From: Voacanga thouarsii
Lineage: Eukaryota; Streptophyta; Magnoliopsida; Gentianales; Apocynaceae
Direction of reading: 5' to 3'
Length of the DNA stretch: 64,000 nt
Assembly: GCA_026120185.1 (NCBI GenBank)
Contig: JANUWF010002121.1
Coordinates: forward strand, 1-64,000
The notes beneath the pieces were generated by a model. The model saw only the letters and a list, made by a program, of their open reading frames with translations, did not search any database and was not told where the DNA came from. Of this stretch, positions 34,189 to 48,370 are shown piece by piece. Position 1 is the first letter of the stretch, and every line of letters starts with the position of its first letter. The position numbers and the translations under genes are program-made.

Positions 34189-34896
34189 CTACCTCTTTCT
34201 TCTGATGCCACATTTGGCCGTAGTGAGAGCCTTTTTCTTTTTCTTAATAACTTTCTTCTTAAAAGAGGAAGATTCTACAATAATGACTGCATTGAATTCC
34301 TTCTTCATAAAGGATTCCACAGTCTTGAGAAGATTGATCAGCTCGGGTATAGTGGACTCAATCTTGTTCATTTGGTAGTTTATCATAAATTATGAAAAAC
34401 TACTTTGTAAAGATTGTAGAATTAAGTTATTGCTTAACTTATTGCCATTTACAAACCCAAGAGACCCAAGCTTCCCAATTAAACCCATCATCTTTAGCCC
34501 GTGAGTGGCTACAGAAGTACCCTCATCCATCTTAGAATACAACAATGGTTTAAAGATCTGATATCTCTACGTTCTGGCTTAGGCATCAAACAACTCTTAA
34601 AGATGTAAAATTATCAAGTAAGCATCCATATGCTCATGTTATTTTTGTAGTTCAAGGGTCACTGACGCCAACATCACATAGGATGTTATGTCACTACCCC
34701 CTTTGTGCTTTTTGTGGATAGTATGCTTATCAGCATGAGCATCATGAGCTAGTAGAGGTAGAATAGGAACATCCAGCATCGAAAGTAACTTCTCTGACTT
34801 GAGAACAATTCTAAAATTATTATTCCAGTCCAGGGAATTAGTCTTAGTAAGTTTGTTGGTTTCCAAGATGCTACATAAAATTAGGTTAGTTGACAA
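34189..34896 (-). pseudogene. Ty1/copia gag B remnants
   Basis: It starts MSTNLILCSI at 34896 with a frame to 34639; a second piece at 34189-34386 has NYQMNKIEST and a Lys-rich end. Collinear with gag A, interrupted by stops and small indels. Confidence 0.8.
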
Positions 34897-34899
34897 GTT

Positions 34900-36105
34900 G
34901 TAGATGACCTAGATTTAAGGATAGAGAAATTGGCTAACAGTATATGCATATGTAATATAAATAACTAGGTTTTTAATTAAGTGTATAATTATTCCACTAC
35001 TTTACTAAAACAAATAGCCCCAACTATTGATTTGGAAAAGCTTGTTGGAAGCTTTTCTAGAGGACCGGTATCCAAATTTCTCAAGAATAACCTTCGGGTT
35101 GCCCAACAAGCCACCCTTAAGTTCAATAGTAGGAATCCAACACTAATTACATGGAGTGTAATTAAAGGATCATTGTGTGATTAACATCTTTTAATCTTAA
35201 AGCCTTTAAGCTAGACCAACCTGGCCTCTAATATTCTTTATGCTTGGATTAGCCCAATGGGAATAAAGAAATTAGTTAAACCCAACTCATTAATCAGGAA
35301 TTAAATTCCATAGCTTGAACATGGCTGATGTCAAGTAGGCTTGAGTTAGCCCAACAACCCTATCTCAGAAAAGGGCTATCATTCTTACTATATTAATGGA
35401 AGGCATTTGGTTTAATATTAATTTGAGAGATATATGATTATTAGTGGTCTCATACATTGCATGCATAATATCAATATATTCATAAATCGAAAAAAACAAT
35501 AGCGTAGTTTGGTTATGAACATTACTATATTAATTTTCTTGAGCTAAAAAGGAAATTAAATTGGTCAATCCTAAGTGTTCATGCATGATCTAGGAAGAAA
35601 ATGTTATCATCCTCCTTTTGGTCTTGATCACCTTCTCCTTGACTTATAGTAAATTATAATCCGATCTAACCTATATAATCTAATTACATGAAATTCAAAC
35701 AAAGAAACCTCAAGTTACATTTGAGGGGAGTAAGATGAGAAAGGAAATTACACAAGGGAAATTGAGAAGGCAAGACACGCAAGTCGTATTTAATTCAAAA
35801 CCAAAGCGATAAAATGCATAAACAATTTAATTGAGTCCTTAGTCCATAACCAAACCACCATACTAATTTTATGCTCAAAATAAAATTAAACATAGGAAAT
35901 AATTACAAAATCATTATTTTGGAAAAATATAATAAACTCGATAATCAGTATTCTAGAAAATATATTAATTGCTAAAATCCTATTTTAAGAATTAAATAAT
36001 ATATAACCTAAAAACGATATTTAAAAATATATATTAATTGCTAAAATCATATTTTAGGTATGAATTTTCTACACTTTTTTGCTAAAATCATATTAGTGAA
36101 GAGAA
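34900..36105 (-). other. Copia B leader remnant
   Basis: It is collinear with 26760-27890 of copia A, for example AGCCACCCTTAAGTTC at 35110 and CATAGCTTGAACATGG near 35310. It becomes AT-rich repeats (ATATTAATTGCTAAAATC twice, about 35962 and 36033) before similarity ends. No frame of interest. Confidence 0.65.
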
Positions 36106-36652
36106 ATGCACTTTTTTGAGGTTATAAATTCCCAAGAGCAAAAGAAAGGAATATTTTTTTGAAAAAATGATGAGTGATGATTAAAAGGGGACCAATATAG
36201 TATGTAAAGAGAAATTCATGCACTTGAGGTTATCAATTCCTTAAGTCATTGAAAAAAAAAAATACAGAAAAGATTAAAGCGCTATCCTTATGTCATGACT
36301 TAAGTTGTGCAATTTTTAGATTTATAATGCTTGTGTTAGTAGATAGCTTGACTTATGTGATTCATGTTATATGTTAACTTGAAGAGTGAAATAATTTCCT
36401 TAGAGTAAGGTATACACTTGATTAATTTGACTTCAAGAGTTTGGTAGTATCTTGTCAAAAGTTTTCAAACTTGAATTACTTTCAAAGGGTGTGAATGACA
36501 AGAGATGTATCTAAAGTTTGAAGGGAAGTTACAATACTTGGTATGATGTAAAACAATTATTGAATAAGAAAAGACTTGTATTTTCTTAATGATTTTTCTT
36601 AGACTAAAGTGTTTTGGTTGAGGACAAGCAAACATTCTAGTGTGGAGATATG
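36106..36652 (+). other. Degenerate sequence ending in a gypsy-like 3' end
   Basis: No coding frame. The last 50 bp read TTGAGGACAAGCAA and then CTAGTGTGGAGATATG. This resembles the sequence just before the 3' LTR in several plant Ty3/gypsy families. Nothing else is recognised. Confidence 0.4.
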
Positions 36653-38176
36653 TGATAGGGGCTAAAATCAACATTATTTTGGCTACTTGAGGTTCTTTTG
36701 AAATACATTTGCTGTAATAACAATGTATATTCCTTCCTAATTAACATTTTGTTTGTGTAAAGTATTTTTGGTAAATTTGTGCAGTTTTGAGTTAAAATCG
36801 AGCCGAAAGTGAACAATTCCAGAATGCAACTGCCGTCAGGCCCAGGTAATGGACCAGGTGCTAGGTCCATTCTAGTCCAAGAGCCAAAATTGAGCCAACT
36901 TTTAGGGAAAACCATAACAGACATGGCGCCAAGTTTGGCAAGTATATTTAGCGTCGGGTACATTCTGTCTGGCCAGCAAAAATAAAGCAAAACTCCAGAT
37001 GAAGAATAGAGTGCACTAGGCACCAATAGGGTTGAAGGTATATGGCGCTAGGTAGGCTCTAGAAGGCGAATATTCTGTACACAAAATTTGGAATTTTGCA
37101 ATGATTTTGGTATTTTTCGATTCCTACTTGGCCAAGACTTTATAAGCCATGAATTTAGCATCTAAGAGGCCTATAAAAGCATAAGAAAACACAAGAGAAG
37201 AGATATATACATAGAGAGAGGTGGATCCAAGAGCAAAAATTCCCAATCACTCATTGAAGGAGAAGTTCATCCAAATTAAGGAGGATTGTTTAAGAAAGTC
37301 TTCAATAGTAAAGAAAGAGTCTTTTCTATGAGTGATTTCTTATATCTTTGTTTCATTTTTCTTTTACAATGATGTATTCAATATTTTTATTGTAATTTAA
37401 TATTATTTTGAGATTCATGATTTTGTGTTGATTTAGTTATTTGATCAATTATTTATCATCTTTGGTACTTGATTACTTGTTATCATTAGTTATTGATGCA
37501 AGTTTTTCTAATTGACATTGAATGACGATGTTAGGAGTTTCATTGCATTGATTTCGTATTTGTCTATTCATAATGGACTTGAGTGACGAAGTTAAGATTA
37601 TAGGATTATGTATTCAAAGATTAGTTGATTTCACCTCGGGCAAATGATTATTAGCTAATTTAATGCCTATAATGAATTGGGCTTAATGCATGCTTTGGTT
37701 ATGTTACGTTGATTGGCAAATTTGTTTATTTAATCAAAATATAATATTTCATGGATTGGGAATCGAAGTGGGATTTATTTAAGCAGATTCATGACTTGTG
37801 AAATAATTGAATTTTACTTTATATTCTTTCATGATGCCAAGATAATAGTTAGTTAAGAGAATTACTAGTTGGTTCATTATCATGTTTTCTAGGATAATTG
37901 TCTAAATTGCATAAACCTATATCCTTGAGTTGTATATATTTCGTTATTTTTCTTTTTAATATTTTCTCAGTTTTATTTGGTCAATTAAACAATGAATTAA
38001 AAGTGATTAGTGTGTACTTATTCTTTTGAGGATCGATACTCGTTAATTGCCTATACTATGCTTGCGATGAGTATACTTGCTCATATATGTATTTTGAGAT
38101 TAATATTTTAATTAAAACTGGACTAAGGGATGGATTTAAAATTGATGTTTTTTATACACACAAAATTTCTACATCA
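36653..38176 (+). repeat. LTR-like block, Ty3/gypsy family G2 (about 1.5 kb)
   Basis: It starts TGATAGGGGC and ends CTACATCA (inverted TGAT/ATCA). The right part has GAGGATCGATACTCG, like the 3' part of many plant gypsy LTRs. The 5 bp outside are ATATG at left and GTATG at right, one mismatch, so it could be a solo LTR. The polypurine-like sequence at left argues instead for a 3' LTR. I cannot decide between them. Confidence 0.5.
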
Positions 38177-39048
38177 GTATGATGTTTGTGGATTCATTTG
38201 CCATGAATTTTTGTTGATTTTGAGCACAAACAAGGTGAAAATCTCATCAAAACCATTGCTGAAAATTCAAATCCCGTCACCTTTTTAGCTACAATTTTTG
38301 GATGCTCAATACTTCAAGTTTAGCCTTAGGTTTGTTGTGAAATTGAGCCTATATATTTAGGTGATATATAGGTTGCCATTTGTGGTGATATATTGAAAAA
38401 AATCTTAAGGTCTATTTGGTGTTTTGCAGCAAAAAATTCTAAACACAAAAAAAACTCCCATAAATCCTTTTTGTGACTTCATTACCTTGGGTGAGTTGAT
38501 TGACCATCAAATTAAATTATTGAGGTTGTGATAGTATCCTAAGTTTTAAAAATCCTATCATTTGACTAGACACCTGCCATGTGTTTGATGAAATGTTTGG
38601 GAGCCTTTACATACTCTTGTAAGGGTTGTTAGCTTATGTTTTTCACTTCCATTGAACTTAATTGATATACCTCTTGTATTTGGTGGGTTGAATACCTAGA
38701 TTGGCATCTTCTTGTGATAATTGGCACTGAATTGAACATTATCAATCATTGAATCCTATCCCTTAGTACCCTTATTTATTTGAATCCTTATGGTGCTTAT
38801 CTTGTTGTTGTCACTATACATCTCTTTGAGAAATCTTTGAGTTTATGTGACAAATTACTACTTGAAATTCTTATTGATTGAGTCTTATTCTTGTTATCCT
38901 TCTAATAATAGCTCATTTCTTCTTAGAACCTTTTAAACCTTTGGAATTTGGTTGACTTTAAATAGTGGAACTAAAACCTTTAAATTGGGCAAACTTCAAG
39001 AAGAACTTTAGTGTGGAATTGAGATTGTGAAGAAAGCCGGATTATATT
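38177..39048 (+). other. Non-coding stretch, possible gypsy leader or gag relic
   Basis: No open frame or known motif. It lies between an LTR-like block and a gag zinc-knuckle trace, so it may be decayed leader and gag of G2. Confidence 0.3.
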
Positions 39049-39210
39049 TGTTCTACATGATGGGATTATGGCAATGACACACGTGATTGTCCAAGAAGGA
39101 AAAGTCCAAAAAGTAGGGATGACTTGCAAAAAAGAGAAGTAAGCCCCGGTGAGTATTGTTCCAGCTATGAGCACAGTACACCTACTTGTCGTTTTGATGT
39201 CCTTTGGTTT
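39049..39210 (+). pseudogene. Decayed gag zinc-knuckle region, G2
   Basis: Frame from 39049: Cys-Ser-Thr, a TGA, Trp where the second Cys is expected, then GND with Asn or Asp for His, and RDCPRRK with the last Cys at 39088. Spacing matches a CCHC knuckle, with two ligands and the frame lost. Basic residues follow, as after gag knuckles. Confidence 0.45.
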
Positions 39211-39694
39211 GCAATGTAGCCAATTAGACCTAAAAAAAAAAAAAAAGTTGAGTAAAGAGCATGAGGAAAAGTAATAAATCACTTGACATAAAAGAAAGAG
39301 AGCCAACATAGAGACAACAAAGAAGAAGTTGAGCATGGTGAAGGTGAGTTTGATGGGGAGCAAATATGTACTGAAGATGATGGTCCCAAAAATGTTTTAA
39401 ATAACTATGAATTAGGAGAAAGCTCATATAAAAAAAATAAAAAAAAAAAAAGAAGAAGAAGAAGAAGGAGAATGTAAGGTTGTGAGGAGTGAAACACCAA
39501 CACCTTTTCTAGGGAGGCCACAAATCCAAAAGAGGGAGTAGATGATGAAAGGGGAAATGTGGTTGAGCAAAGAAATTGATTAATTGGTGTTGCTAGTAGA
39601 GTTTTGGGTACTTATGTTGTTGAGGGTATGAATGATTCACAAAGAGAATATTTTCTACCCAAGATGTAAAATCAACCAAAAGCTATGTAGTATA

Positions 39695-40087
39695 ATGATA
39701 GATTATACAAGTTGTGCAAATGTGATTAGTACTACAATAGTCGAGGTGATAGGTATAGAGACCATGAAGCATTCTAAGCCATACAAGCTTCAATAGGTCA
39801 TTGACTATGGTGAGGTGAAGGTGAACAAATAAGCCAAGGTTACATTTAACATGGGAAATTATAAAAATGAGGTACTATGCGATGCGATGCTCATGCATGT
39901 TGGAGAGTTTTTGTTGGGAAGACCTTGGATGTTTGATATAGATGTAATGCATTACTATAGAAGAAATAGTTATATATTAAGCATAGAGGGAAAGATGTAT
40001 ACTTTTCTCCCTATATCCTCTAGAGAGGTTACAAAAGATCAAAACCTTATGAGGGAGAAGGAAAAGAAAAAAAGAGAGAAAAAATAG
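39695..40087 (+). pseudogene. Ty3/gypsy aspartic protease fragment, G2
   Basis: Frame from 39695: the active-site region reads IDYTSCANV, so the D-S-G or D-G-G triad has become D-Y-T. STTIVEVIG and HSKPYKLQ follow, then TAG at 39794, TAA at 39830, and an open part at 39851-40087 with NYKNEVLCD and FLLGRPWMFD, a strong signature of plant Ty3/gypsy proteases. It ends in a Lys/Arg/Glu-rich tail. RT, RNase H and integrase are absent: about 340 bp later a polypurine tract is reached. Confidence 0.75.
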
Positions 40088-40430
40088 GAAATGAAGAGTG
40101 TGAGAAGAGAAGAGGGAAGAAAAGAGAGAGAGCTAAATGGGAAGGGGGATGAGATTAAAAAGTTTGAGGTAAAAGGGGAAGAGTGAAGAGTAAAAGGGCA
40201 TGGAGAGAGGAAAACTCAAAGTAATGTGGAGCAAAAGGGAGCCAAATAAGAGGCTGAGAAAAAGAAAATGAGTGGGGTAAAATATGGTTGAGAGCATGGG
40301 TTGAGAAGAGAGAAAACAAGGGAGTTAGTAAGGATCCAAAGCCAAAATTTTGACCTTCACACAAAATATCTTGTTTGAATTGTAATGTAGGTATCAATTC
40401 GAAGACGAATCATCTTCTAGAATGGGGAAA
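40088..40430 (+). other. G2 remnant ending in polypurine tract
   Basis: A purine-rich, low-complexity stretch (GAAGAGAAGAGGG-like) after the protease, then CGAAGACGAATC and AGAATGGGGAAA at the LTR border. All of pol after protease has been lost, or the element was a short derivative. Confidence 0.5.
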
Positions 40431-41243
40431 TGATAGGAATCAAATTAGGCATGAAGGCCATTTTCAAGAAGAGGGAAGAAGGATAAAATCACACTTCAGC
40501 AACGAAGTTTTCAAGAAAACAAATTCAACAAACATAGGTCTAAGAAGATTGTGAAGGGATGGAGGGAAAATAAAAGGCCAAAAGATGCACAAGAAAAGCA
40601 ACAATCCATATGGAGGATCAAGCCAACCTTTAAACAAGGATTGAAGGCCAAAGGAATATCAAGAAGGGCTCAAGACGATTAACGTTTCATTTGGCAGATC
40701 AAGGAAACACAGAGAAATGGAATGGAAGTTCAAGGAGCAAGCTTTGAAGTACAATAAAACAAAGGAGGATGCCTAGAGCCTACCCAGCGTCGATCGAGAA
40801 TAAAGGACCTAGCACCATCCCTAATCTGGCGACAAATAGACGTTGGGATAGATAACACCCGATGACGTGTGTAGTCTTTGGACCTAGCTATTTTTCGTAT
40901 TTTCAGCCTTTTCACTTGTAATTTAATTTTCACGACTTTTATTATGTTTTAACCTATTTTAAGGCATGTAATAGGGCCTAAGAACTTATATTCAGACCAT
41001 CTAATTTCTATACTTGTTTGATAATTAGTTAGGGCAACTTGAGGCCCATAAATACTCCATTATAGACAATTTTGTAACAAAATTCAGATTTTAGATTTCA
41101 ATTATTAAGTAGAGTGTTGAACTCTTTGCGAGGAGAACTCCTCCTTAGTTCTTCTTTTTAACACCATACAAATGAATTAGGCCCACATTTGTTTAGAGTC
41201 TCTAAAATCATTGGGTTCATCTGATTTATTTCTTCATCTTAGG
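40431..41243 (+). repeat. LTR-like block of G2, right side, truncated
   Basis: It starts TGATAGGAATC after the polypurine tract. GGACCTAGCACCATCC at 40808 is related to the GGTGCTAGGTCC region at 36859. It ends at the next LTR-like start, 41244. The only frames are shadows. Confidence 0.5.
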
Positions 41244-41735
41244 TGTAACACCTCATATTTTCATAATGTAGTAGGGTGTAACTATATGGGATGTCACCTC
41301 GTTTGATTGCTTAGACAAGGGGTCTTTATAACAAACATCACTCAATAGGCAGCGCAAATTTTTCCAAAATAGAAAAGTACAAGAATTTGGCCTCTAATAC
41401 ATACAATACAGTGTATTATATGTCCAAGATGTAGCATGAGCCTATGTGAGTTCACTGCACTTTCGTTGTGCCTCTAATCCTAAATTTTTCAAAAGAGATA
41501 ACACATGTGTAAGAAAAAATCTCAGTGAGTCTCGTGTGTGTTAGTGTTTTCAACTAAAAAGATTTCATGAAAAATAATCTCAACATAAGCTAGTTCAAAA
41601 ATTCTCGTGTGAGATCATTCTCAAAACAAGTATTCAAGGATTTCGAGTGAAAACCTGTTGATTCAAGTATTTAGGAATTTTGGTATAAAATATTCTAATT
41701 CAAGTACTCATGTATTCGAGTATTGAAGTATAGTC

Positions 41736-41985
41736 GGCGCATACGCCAACTATTCAAGTCAGTGCTTATACCAAGTAGTCAAGTTAATACTTACGCTAAG
41801 TATTTAAGTTAGAGCATACGCTACATATTCAAATCAGTGCTTACGCCAAGTAGTCAGGTTAGTGCATACACTAAGTAGTCAAGTTAGTGCTTACGCCAAG
41901 TATTCAAGTTAGTGCATACGTCAAGTATTCAAGTCAGTGCTTATGCCAAGTATTGAAGTTAGTGTCTACGTCACGTATTCAAGCT
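41736..41985 (+). repeat. 25-bp minisatellite in G3 left copy
   Basis: About ten tandem units of 25 bp, consensus AGTGCTTACGCCAAGTATTC then AAGTT, with scattered changes. Confidence 0.85.
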
Positions 41986-43646
41986 AGTCATATATTAGAT
42001 TCAAGGATTGATTGGTTCAAGAAATCAAGAATTCAAGATTCACATTTCTCATTATGTTTCCAAATCATATAGAAGGCTCGTACTTCAACACATCAGGAAA
42101 CCAATTTTCATATTAGGAAAACACTTTACCAAAATCGAGATTTATAAATTGAAAAGATCACACGAGATATTTCATATCCAAGATATTCAAGAAATCAAGC
42201 ACCTGGTAATGCTTTCAAATTCAGATATAATATTCATCTCAAAATATTTCAGGAAATAATTAACTTTATCATAAAAACATAGGATCGTTTTCGGAAAACA
42301 CGTAGCTAAAATAAGATTTAAAAAGCAGGAGAACTCACCTCGTGTAGTAGATTAATGTGATGACGTATATAGTATTCTTAGTCCTTTATGATGCTTTGAA
42401 GATAAATGACCTTTATCAAGAGTCATTCCAAACCTCACTTAACATTCTAAGGTACGACTAACATAAAATTGTTATGTGAATAGAAAATATTCTATTTTCT
42501 TCTTTCTCACTTCTTCCAACCAAAATAAGATAAATACTTGGAATGATCAAAGGCTCTTTAATTCATTTCCCATCTATTTGTTCAAACAAATATCCAAGGT
42601 TTCCATTTGTTCTTGTGATCTCTCTTTCATCCATTAATACTAATAAAACAATACTTGGGTTTATTTTTTCCAAAATTGAATTATGCAATTCTTCATTCTT
42701 GTCACACTTGTTTGTTTATGTAATAACTTTTGATTCATAAGTCCAAATGAAGTCAAAATTGCTCCAAAAAATCCTCAAGACATTCCTTTATGATTTCCAA
42801 TTTAGGAACCACTGATTTCCAATCTCATTTCATTTAGTTTTGCTCATAACATCTCAGTTTCTCATTCTTGTTATTGTTTTAGCAGCTGTGATTTGTTCAT
42901 CATAACCATTTACTCACAACTCCAAATCATGCAAAATTGGTCCCAAAATAACCCTAAGACATTTAGCTACAAGTTTTAGGTCATGTGGTTCAAAATGAAT
43001 GAGCCAATTTTTACAGTTTATTAGTTCTTCAAGGCTTCTCGGGATTTCTTCAAAAACAGAATTTCTGTTTTTGTTTCCTTTCTTCACACCGTCAATCTAC
43101 TTTAATCCTAACAACTATAAAACAACTAAACCATCTTAAATTCCATCATAATGTCCTTCAATTCTCTTATTTTTAGAGATACGTAGCCCAACAAAATCAC
43201 ATTTTCCAACATCAAGTTCAATATGTGCAAACAACAACATTAACAATTGTTTTTCTTAAACAATTAATTCCATCTTTCTTTCCATTTCTTACACCTTCTT
43301 GTGCAGTCATGAACTCTCAATTAAACCAGCATAAAAAAACTTCATCTAGCATATAAAACATAGTATATAGTTTCTCTAAGCAGCCGGTATACTACATAGT
43401 CAAAACAGCTCCAAAACATAGCTTTGATAGAGGAAATTCCAATTGTTTGAGTTTAGGGTCATAGACCCCTTTCAAAGATATTGGAATTGCCTCAAATCAT
43501 TCTCAAAATCACATGTCACATCTACTTCAATATCCAATTTCATATAACACTAAAATTCACATTTGCTCATACAATGATGGACTCATCAATACCCCGTTAA
43601 AGGCTTAGCTATATTCTATTAGAAGCTCTATTATAGCTTCCACGAT

Positions 43647-43658
43647 GTTCTGATACCA
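43647..43658 (-). other. Primer-site-like sequence between G3 blocks
   Basis: The minus strand reads TGGTATCAGAAC two bases after the LTR-like end TGTTACA. Ten bases match initiator Met-tRNA. Confidence 0.6.
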
Positions 43659-43660
43659 TT

Positions 43661-45735
43661 TGTAACACCCCATATTTCCATAACATAATGGGCTGTTGTC
43701 GCCCCGTTTGATTGTTCAGGTAAGGGGTCTTTAAAACAAACATCACTCAATAGGCAGCAGAAATTTTTTCAAAATAGAAAAGTACAAGAATTTGGCTTCT
43801 AATACAAACACTAAAGGTATAACAGGTCCAAGATGTAGAATGAGCCTCTGGGAGTTCATCATGCTTTCACTGCTTCTCGAATCCTATTTTTTTCAAAAAA
43901 GATAACGCACGTGTGAGCGTAAAGCTCAGTGAGTCCCATGTGTGCTAGTGTTTTCAATTGAAAAGATCTTACAAAGAATAATCTCAACACAAGCTAGTTC
44001 AGAAATTCTCATGTGCGAATATTCTCAAATCAAGTATTCAAGGATTTCGAGTGAAAACATACTAATTGAAGTATTCTAGAATTCTAGTATAAAATATTCT
44101 GATTCAGGTATTCAAGTATTCAACTATAGCTAGTGCTTACACCAAGTATTCAAGTTAGTACTTACACCAAGTATTCAAGTTAGTGCATACGCCAAGTATT
44201 CAGGTCAGTGCTCATGCCATACAGTTAGGTTAGTACATATGTCAAGCATTCAAGTTAGTGCTTATGCCAAGCAGTCAAGTTAATGCTTATGCCAAGTATT
44301 CAATTTAGTCATATATTAGATTTAAGGATTGACAGGTTCAGGAAATTAAGAATTTAAGATTCATATTGCTCATCATGTTTCCAAATCCATATAGAAGTCT
44401 TGCACTTGAGAACATCAGAAAACCATTTTCTATATTAGGAAAACACTTTAACAAAATTGGGTTTTGAAAATTGAAAATAGCACACGAGATATTTCATATC
44501 CAAGATATTCAAGAAATCAAGTTCTTGATAATGCTTTCAAAATCAAAAGTAACATTCATCTCATAATATTTAAGGAAAGAATTAACTGTATTAGAAAAAC
44601 ACATGATCGTTTCAAGAAAATACATAGATAAAATATGATTTAAAAAGTAGTGGGACTCACCTCGCGTCCAAGTTCAATGTGATGATGTATATAGTACTCT
44701 TAGTCCTTTACGAAGCTTTGAAGATAAATGACCTATATTAAGAGTCATTCCAAACCTCACTTATCATTCTAACATATGACTAACATAAAACTATTATGTG
44801 AATACAAAATATTCTATTTTCTTCTTTCTCACTTCTTCCAACCAAAATGAGATAAATACTTGGAATGATCAAAGGCTCATTAATTCATTTCCCATCTCTT
44901 TATTCAAATAAATATCCAAGGTTTCCATATGTTCTTGTGATCTCTCTTTCAACCATTAATACTAATAAAACAATACTTGAGTTTATTTCTTGCCAAAAAG
45001 AATTATGCAATTCTTCATTCTTGTCACACTTGTTTGTTTATATTATAATTTTTTTATTCAAAAGTCCAATTGATATAAAACTAGTTCAAAAATATCCTCA
45101 AGACACTCCTTTATGATTACCAATTCATGAACTAGTGATTTCCCTTCTCATATCATTCAGTTTTGCTTATAACATCTCAGCTTCTCAATCTCGTTATTGT
45201 TTCAGCAGGTTGTGATATGTTCTTCAAAACCTTTTACTCACAACCTGAAATCATGTAAAATTGGTCCCAAAATAACCCTAAGAAATTTATCTACAAGTTC
45301 TAGGTCATGAGGTTCCAAATGAACAAGCCAATTTGTGCAATTTATTTGTTCTTCAAGGCTTCTCGAGATTTCTTCAAAAACAGAATTTCTGTTTTTGTTT
45401 CCTTTCTTCACACCAACTATTCTACTTTAATCCTAACTAATACATAACAATTAAACCATATTCAAGTCCATCATAATGTCCTTCAATTCTCTTATTTTTA
45501 GAGATACTTAGCCCATGAAAATCATATTTTCCAACATCAAGTTCAACAAGTGCAAACACCATTATTAATAATTATTTTTCTTAAACAATTAATTCCATAT
45601 TTCGTTTCCATTTCTTACACCTTCTTGTGCAATCATGAACTCTCAATTAAACCACCATTAAAACACTTCATCTATCATATGAAATATAGTATATAGTTTC
45701 TCTAATTAGCTGGTATACAACACACACAAAATGGC
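43661..45735 (-). repeat. LTR-like block G3, right copy (truncated)
   Basis: It starts TGTAACACCCCATATTT and is collinear with 41244-43395. Similarity ends near 45735, after GCTGGTATACAAC. It has its own 25-bp repeat at 44112-44315. No coding frame. Confidence 0.6.
44112..44315 (+). repeat. 25-bp minisatellite in G3 right copy
   Basis: About eight units of the same 25-bp motif (AGTGCTTACACCAAGTATTC then AAGTT). Copy number and phase differ from the left block, so the arrays changed after the duplication. Confidence 0.8.
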
Positions 45736-45914
45736 CCCAGGTGTTTGGGTATTAAAGTAGTTAGCCAAATCCTATTTGAATTTGGGTGCTAGTTGTTCAT
45801 TTACCTAGGGTTCTTATATTATAGGAATTTTGGTATAGAATTGGGTGACCAATTCTTGGGTTTAGTTCTTGAATGTAATTTCTAAATTTTGTTGCTTCCG
45901 AACTCGTATCAAGG
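45736..45914. other. Unassigned sequence between G3 and copia scrap
   Basis: About 180 bp with no frame, repeat or motif that I can place. Confidence 0.5.
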
Positions 45915-46083
45915 AACCTCACATCATGATCTCTATCATAATCCCCATAACACATTGTTGCAGTTATATATATTCTCACGAAGTATCAATAAAAAAATTG
46001 AAAGATGAAGAATGCCTTGTATTATTAAATAAATATACAATATACAAAATACCAGTAATTGCCTCTAGGATAGAACACTAACA
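45915..46083 (-). repeat. Copia LTR fragment
   Basis: It matches the start of the copia A/B LTR on the minus strand: ACATCATGATCTCTATCAT at left and GCCTCTAGGATAGAACACTA just before the border at 46083, as at 30786-30968. It ends exactly at the LTR edge, where the tandem repeat begins. Confidence 0.8.
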
Positions 46084-46088
46084 GTTTA

Positions 46089-47965
<1,877 letters not shown>

Positions 47966-48118
47966 TAGTTGGTCTGTATGATGTGATTACCCGAAGTTAG
48001 AAATTGAGCTAGTTTTAGATATATTGGCAATATAAGGCTTATGGGGAAATTTGTGGCATTATTTTTGCATTTTCTATAGATGGGAGTAGGACCTAATGAT
48101 CAAGTCACCAGAAGGATC

Positions 48119-48123
48119 TAACG
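48119..48123 (+). other. Target site duplication, left of solo LTR
   Basis: TAACG, repeated exactly at 52600-52604. The sequence either side joins into the repeat R consensus. Confidence 0.92.
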
Positions 48124-48370
48124 TGTGAAACCCCAGTCAAAACCAACCTTAGAGTAAGGGGGTTGGGATGCATATCATATTTTATTTCATGTTTAAATGT
48201 ATTTTTATATGATTTTTGTGTGCATTAAATTTGTGTTTTATGGTCTAGAGGGCTTGATTATGATTATTGAGCGAGAAAGGGCAAAATAGTAATTTTTTGC
48301 TTGAGCTGGAAAAGAGAGATAGCTTGAGGATTAAATAGGAAAATATTTTTTAGACAGAAAATAAGAACAA

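Larger units (their letters stand above)
30367..36105 (-). mobile_element. Ty1/copia element B, heavily decayed
   Basis: It is the same family as copia A, in the same orientation, but with far more frame breaks. Only a partial 3' LTR is present (30367-30968), starting mid-LTR right at copia A's outer end. This fits A having inserted into B's LTR. The leader loses similarity near 36105 and no 5' LTR follows. Confidence 0.8.
41244..43660 (-). repeat. LTR-like block G3, left copy
   Basis: It begins TGTAACACCTCATATTT and is collinear with the block at 43661, period 2417 bp. GTTCTGATACCA at 43647-43658 is, on the minus strand, TGGTATCAGAAC, a Met-tRNA primer site two bases from TGTTACA. So these look like minus-strand gypsy LTRs ending GGGGTGTTACA. 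The region 43400-43640 has no match in the right copy. No coding frame. Confidence 0.6.

Noticed and set aside
34033..34378. 132-codon plus-strand frame rich in Leu and Phe at 33980-34378, possible membrane protein
   Set aside because: Antisense of the Lys/Glu-rich gag-knuckle region of copia B, which makes a hydrophobic-looking shadow.
41736..44315. CRISPR array
   Set aside because: The 25-bp repeats are tandem without unique spacers, and this is plant nuclear DNA.
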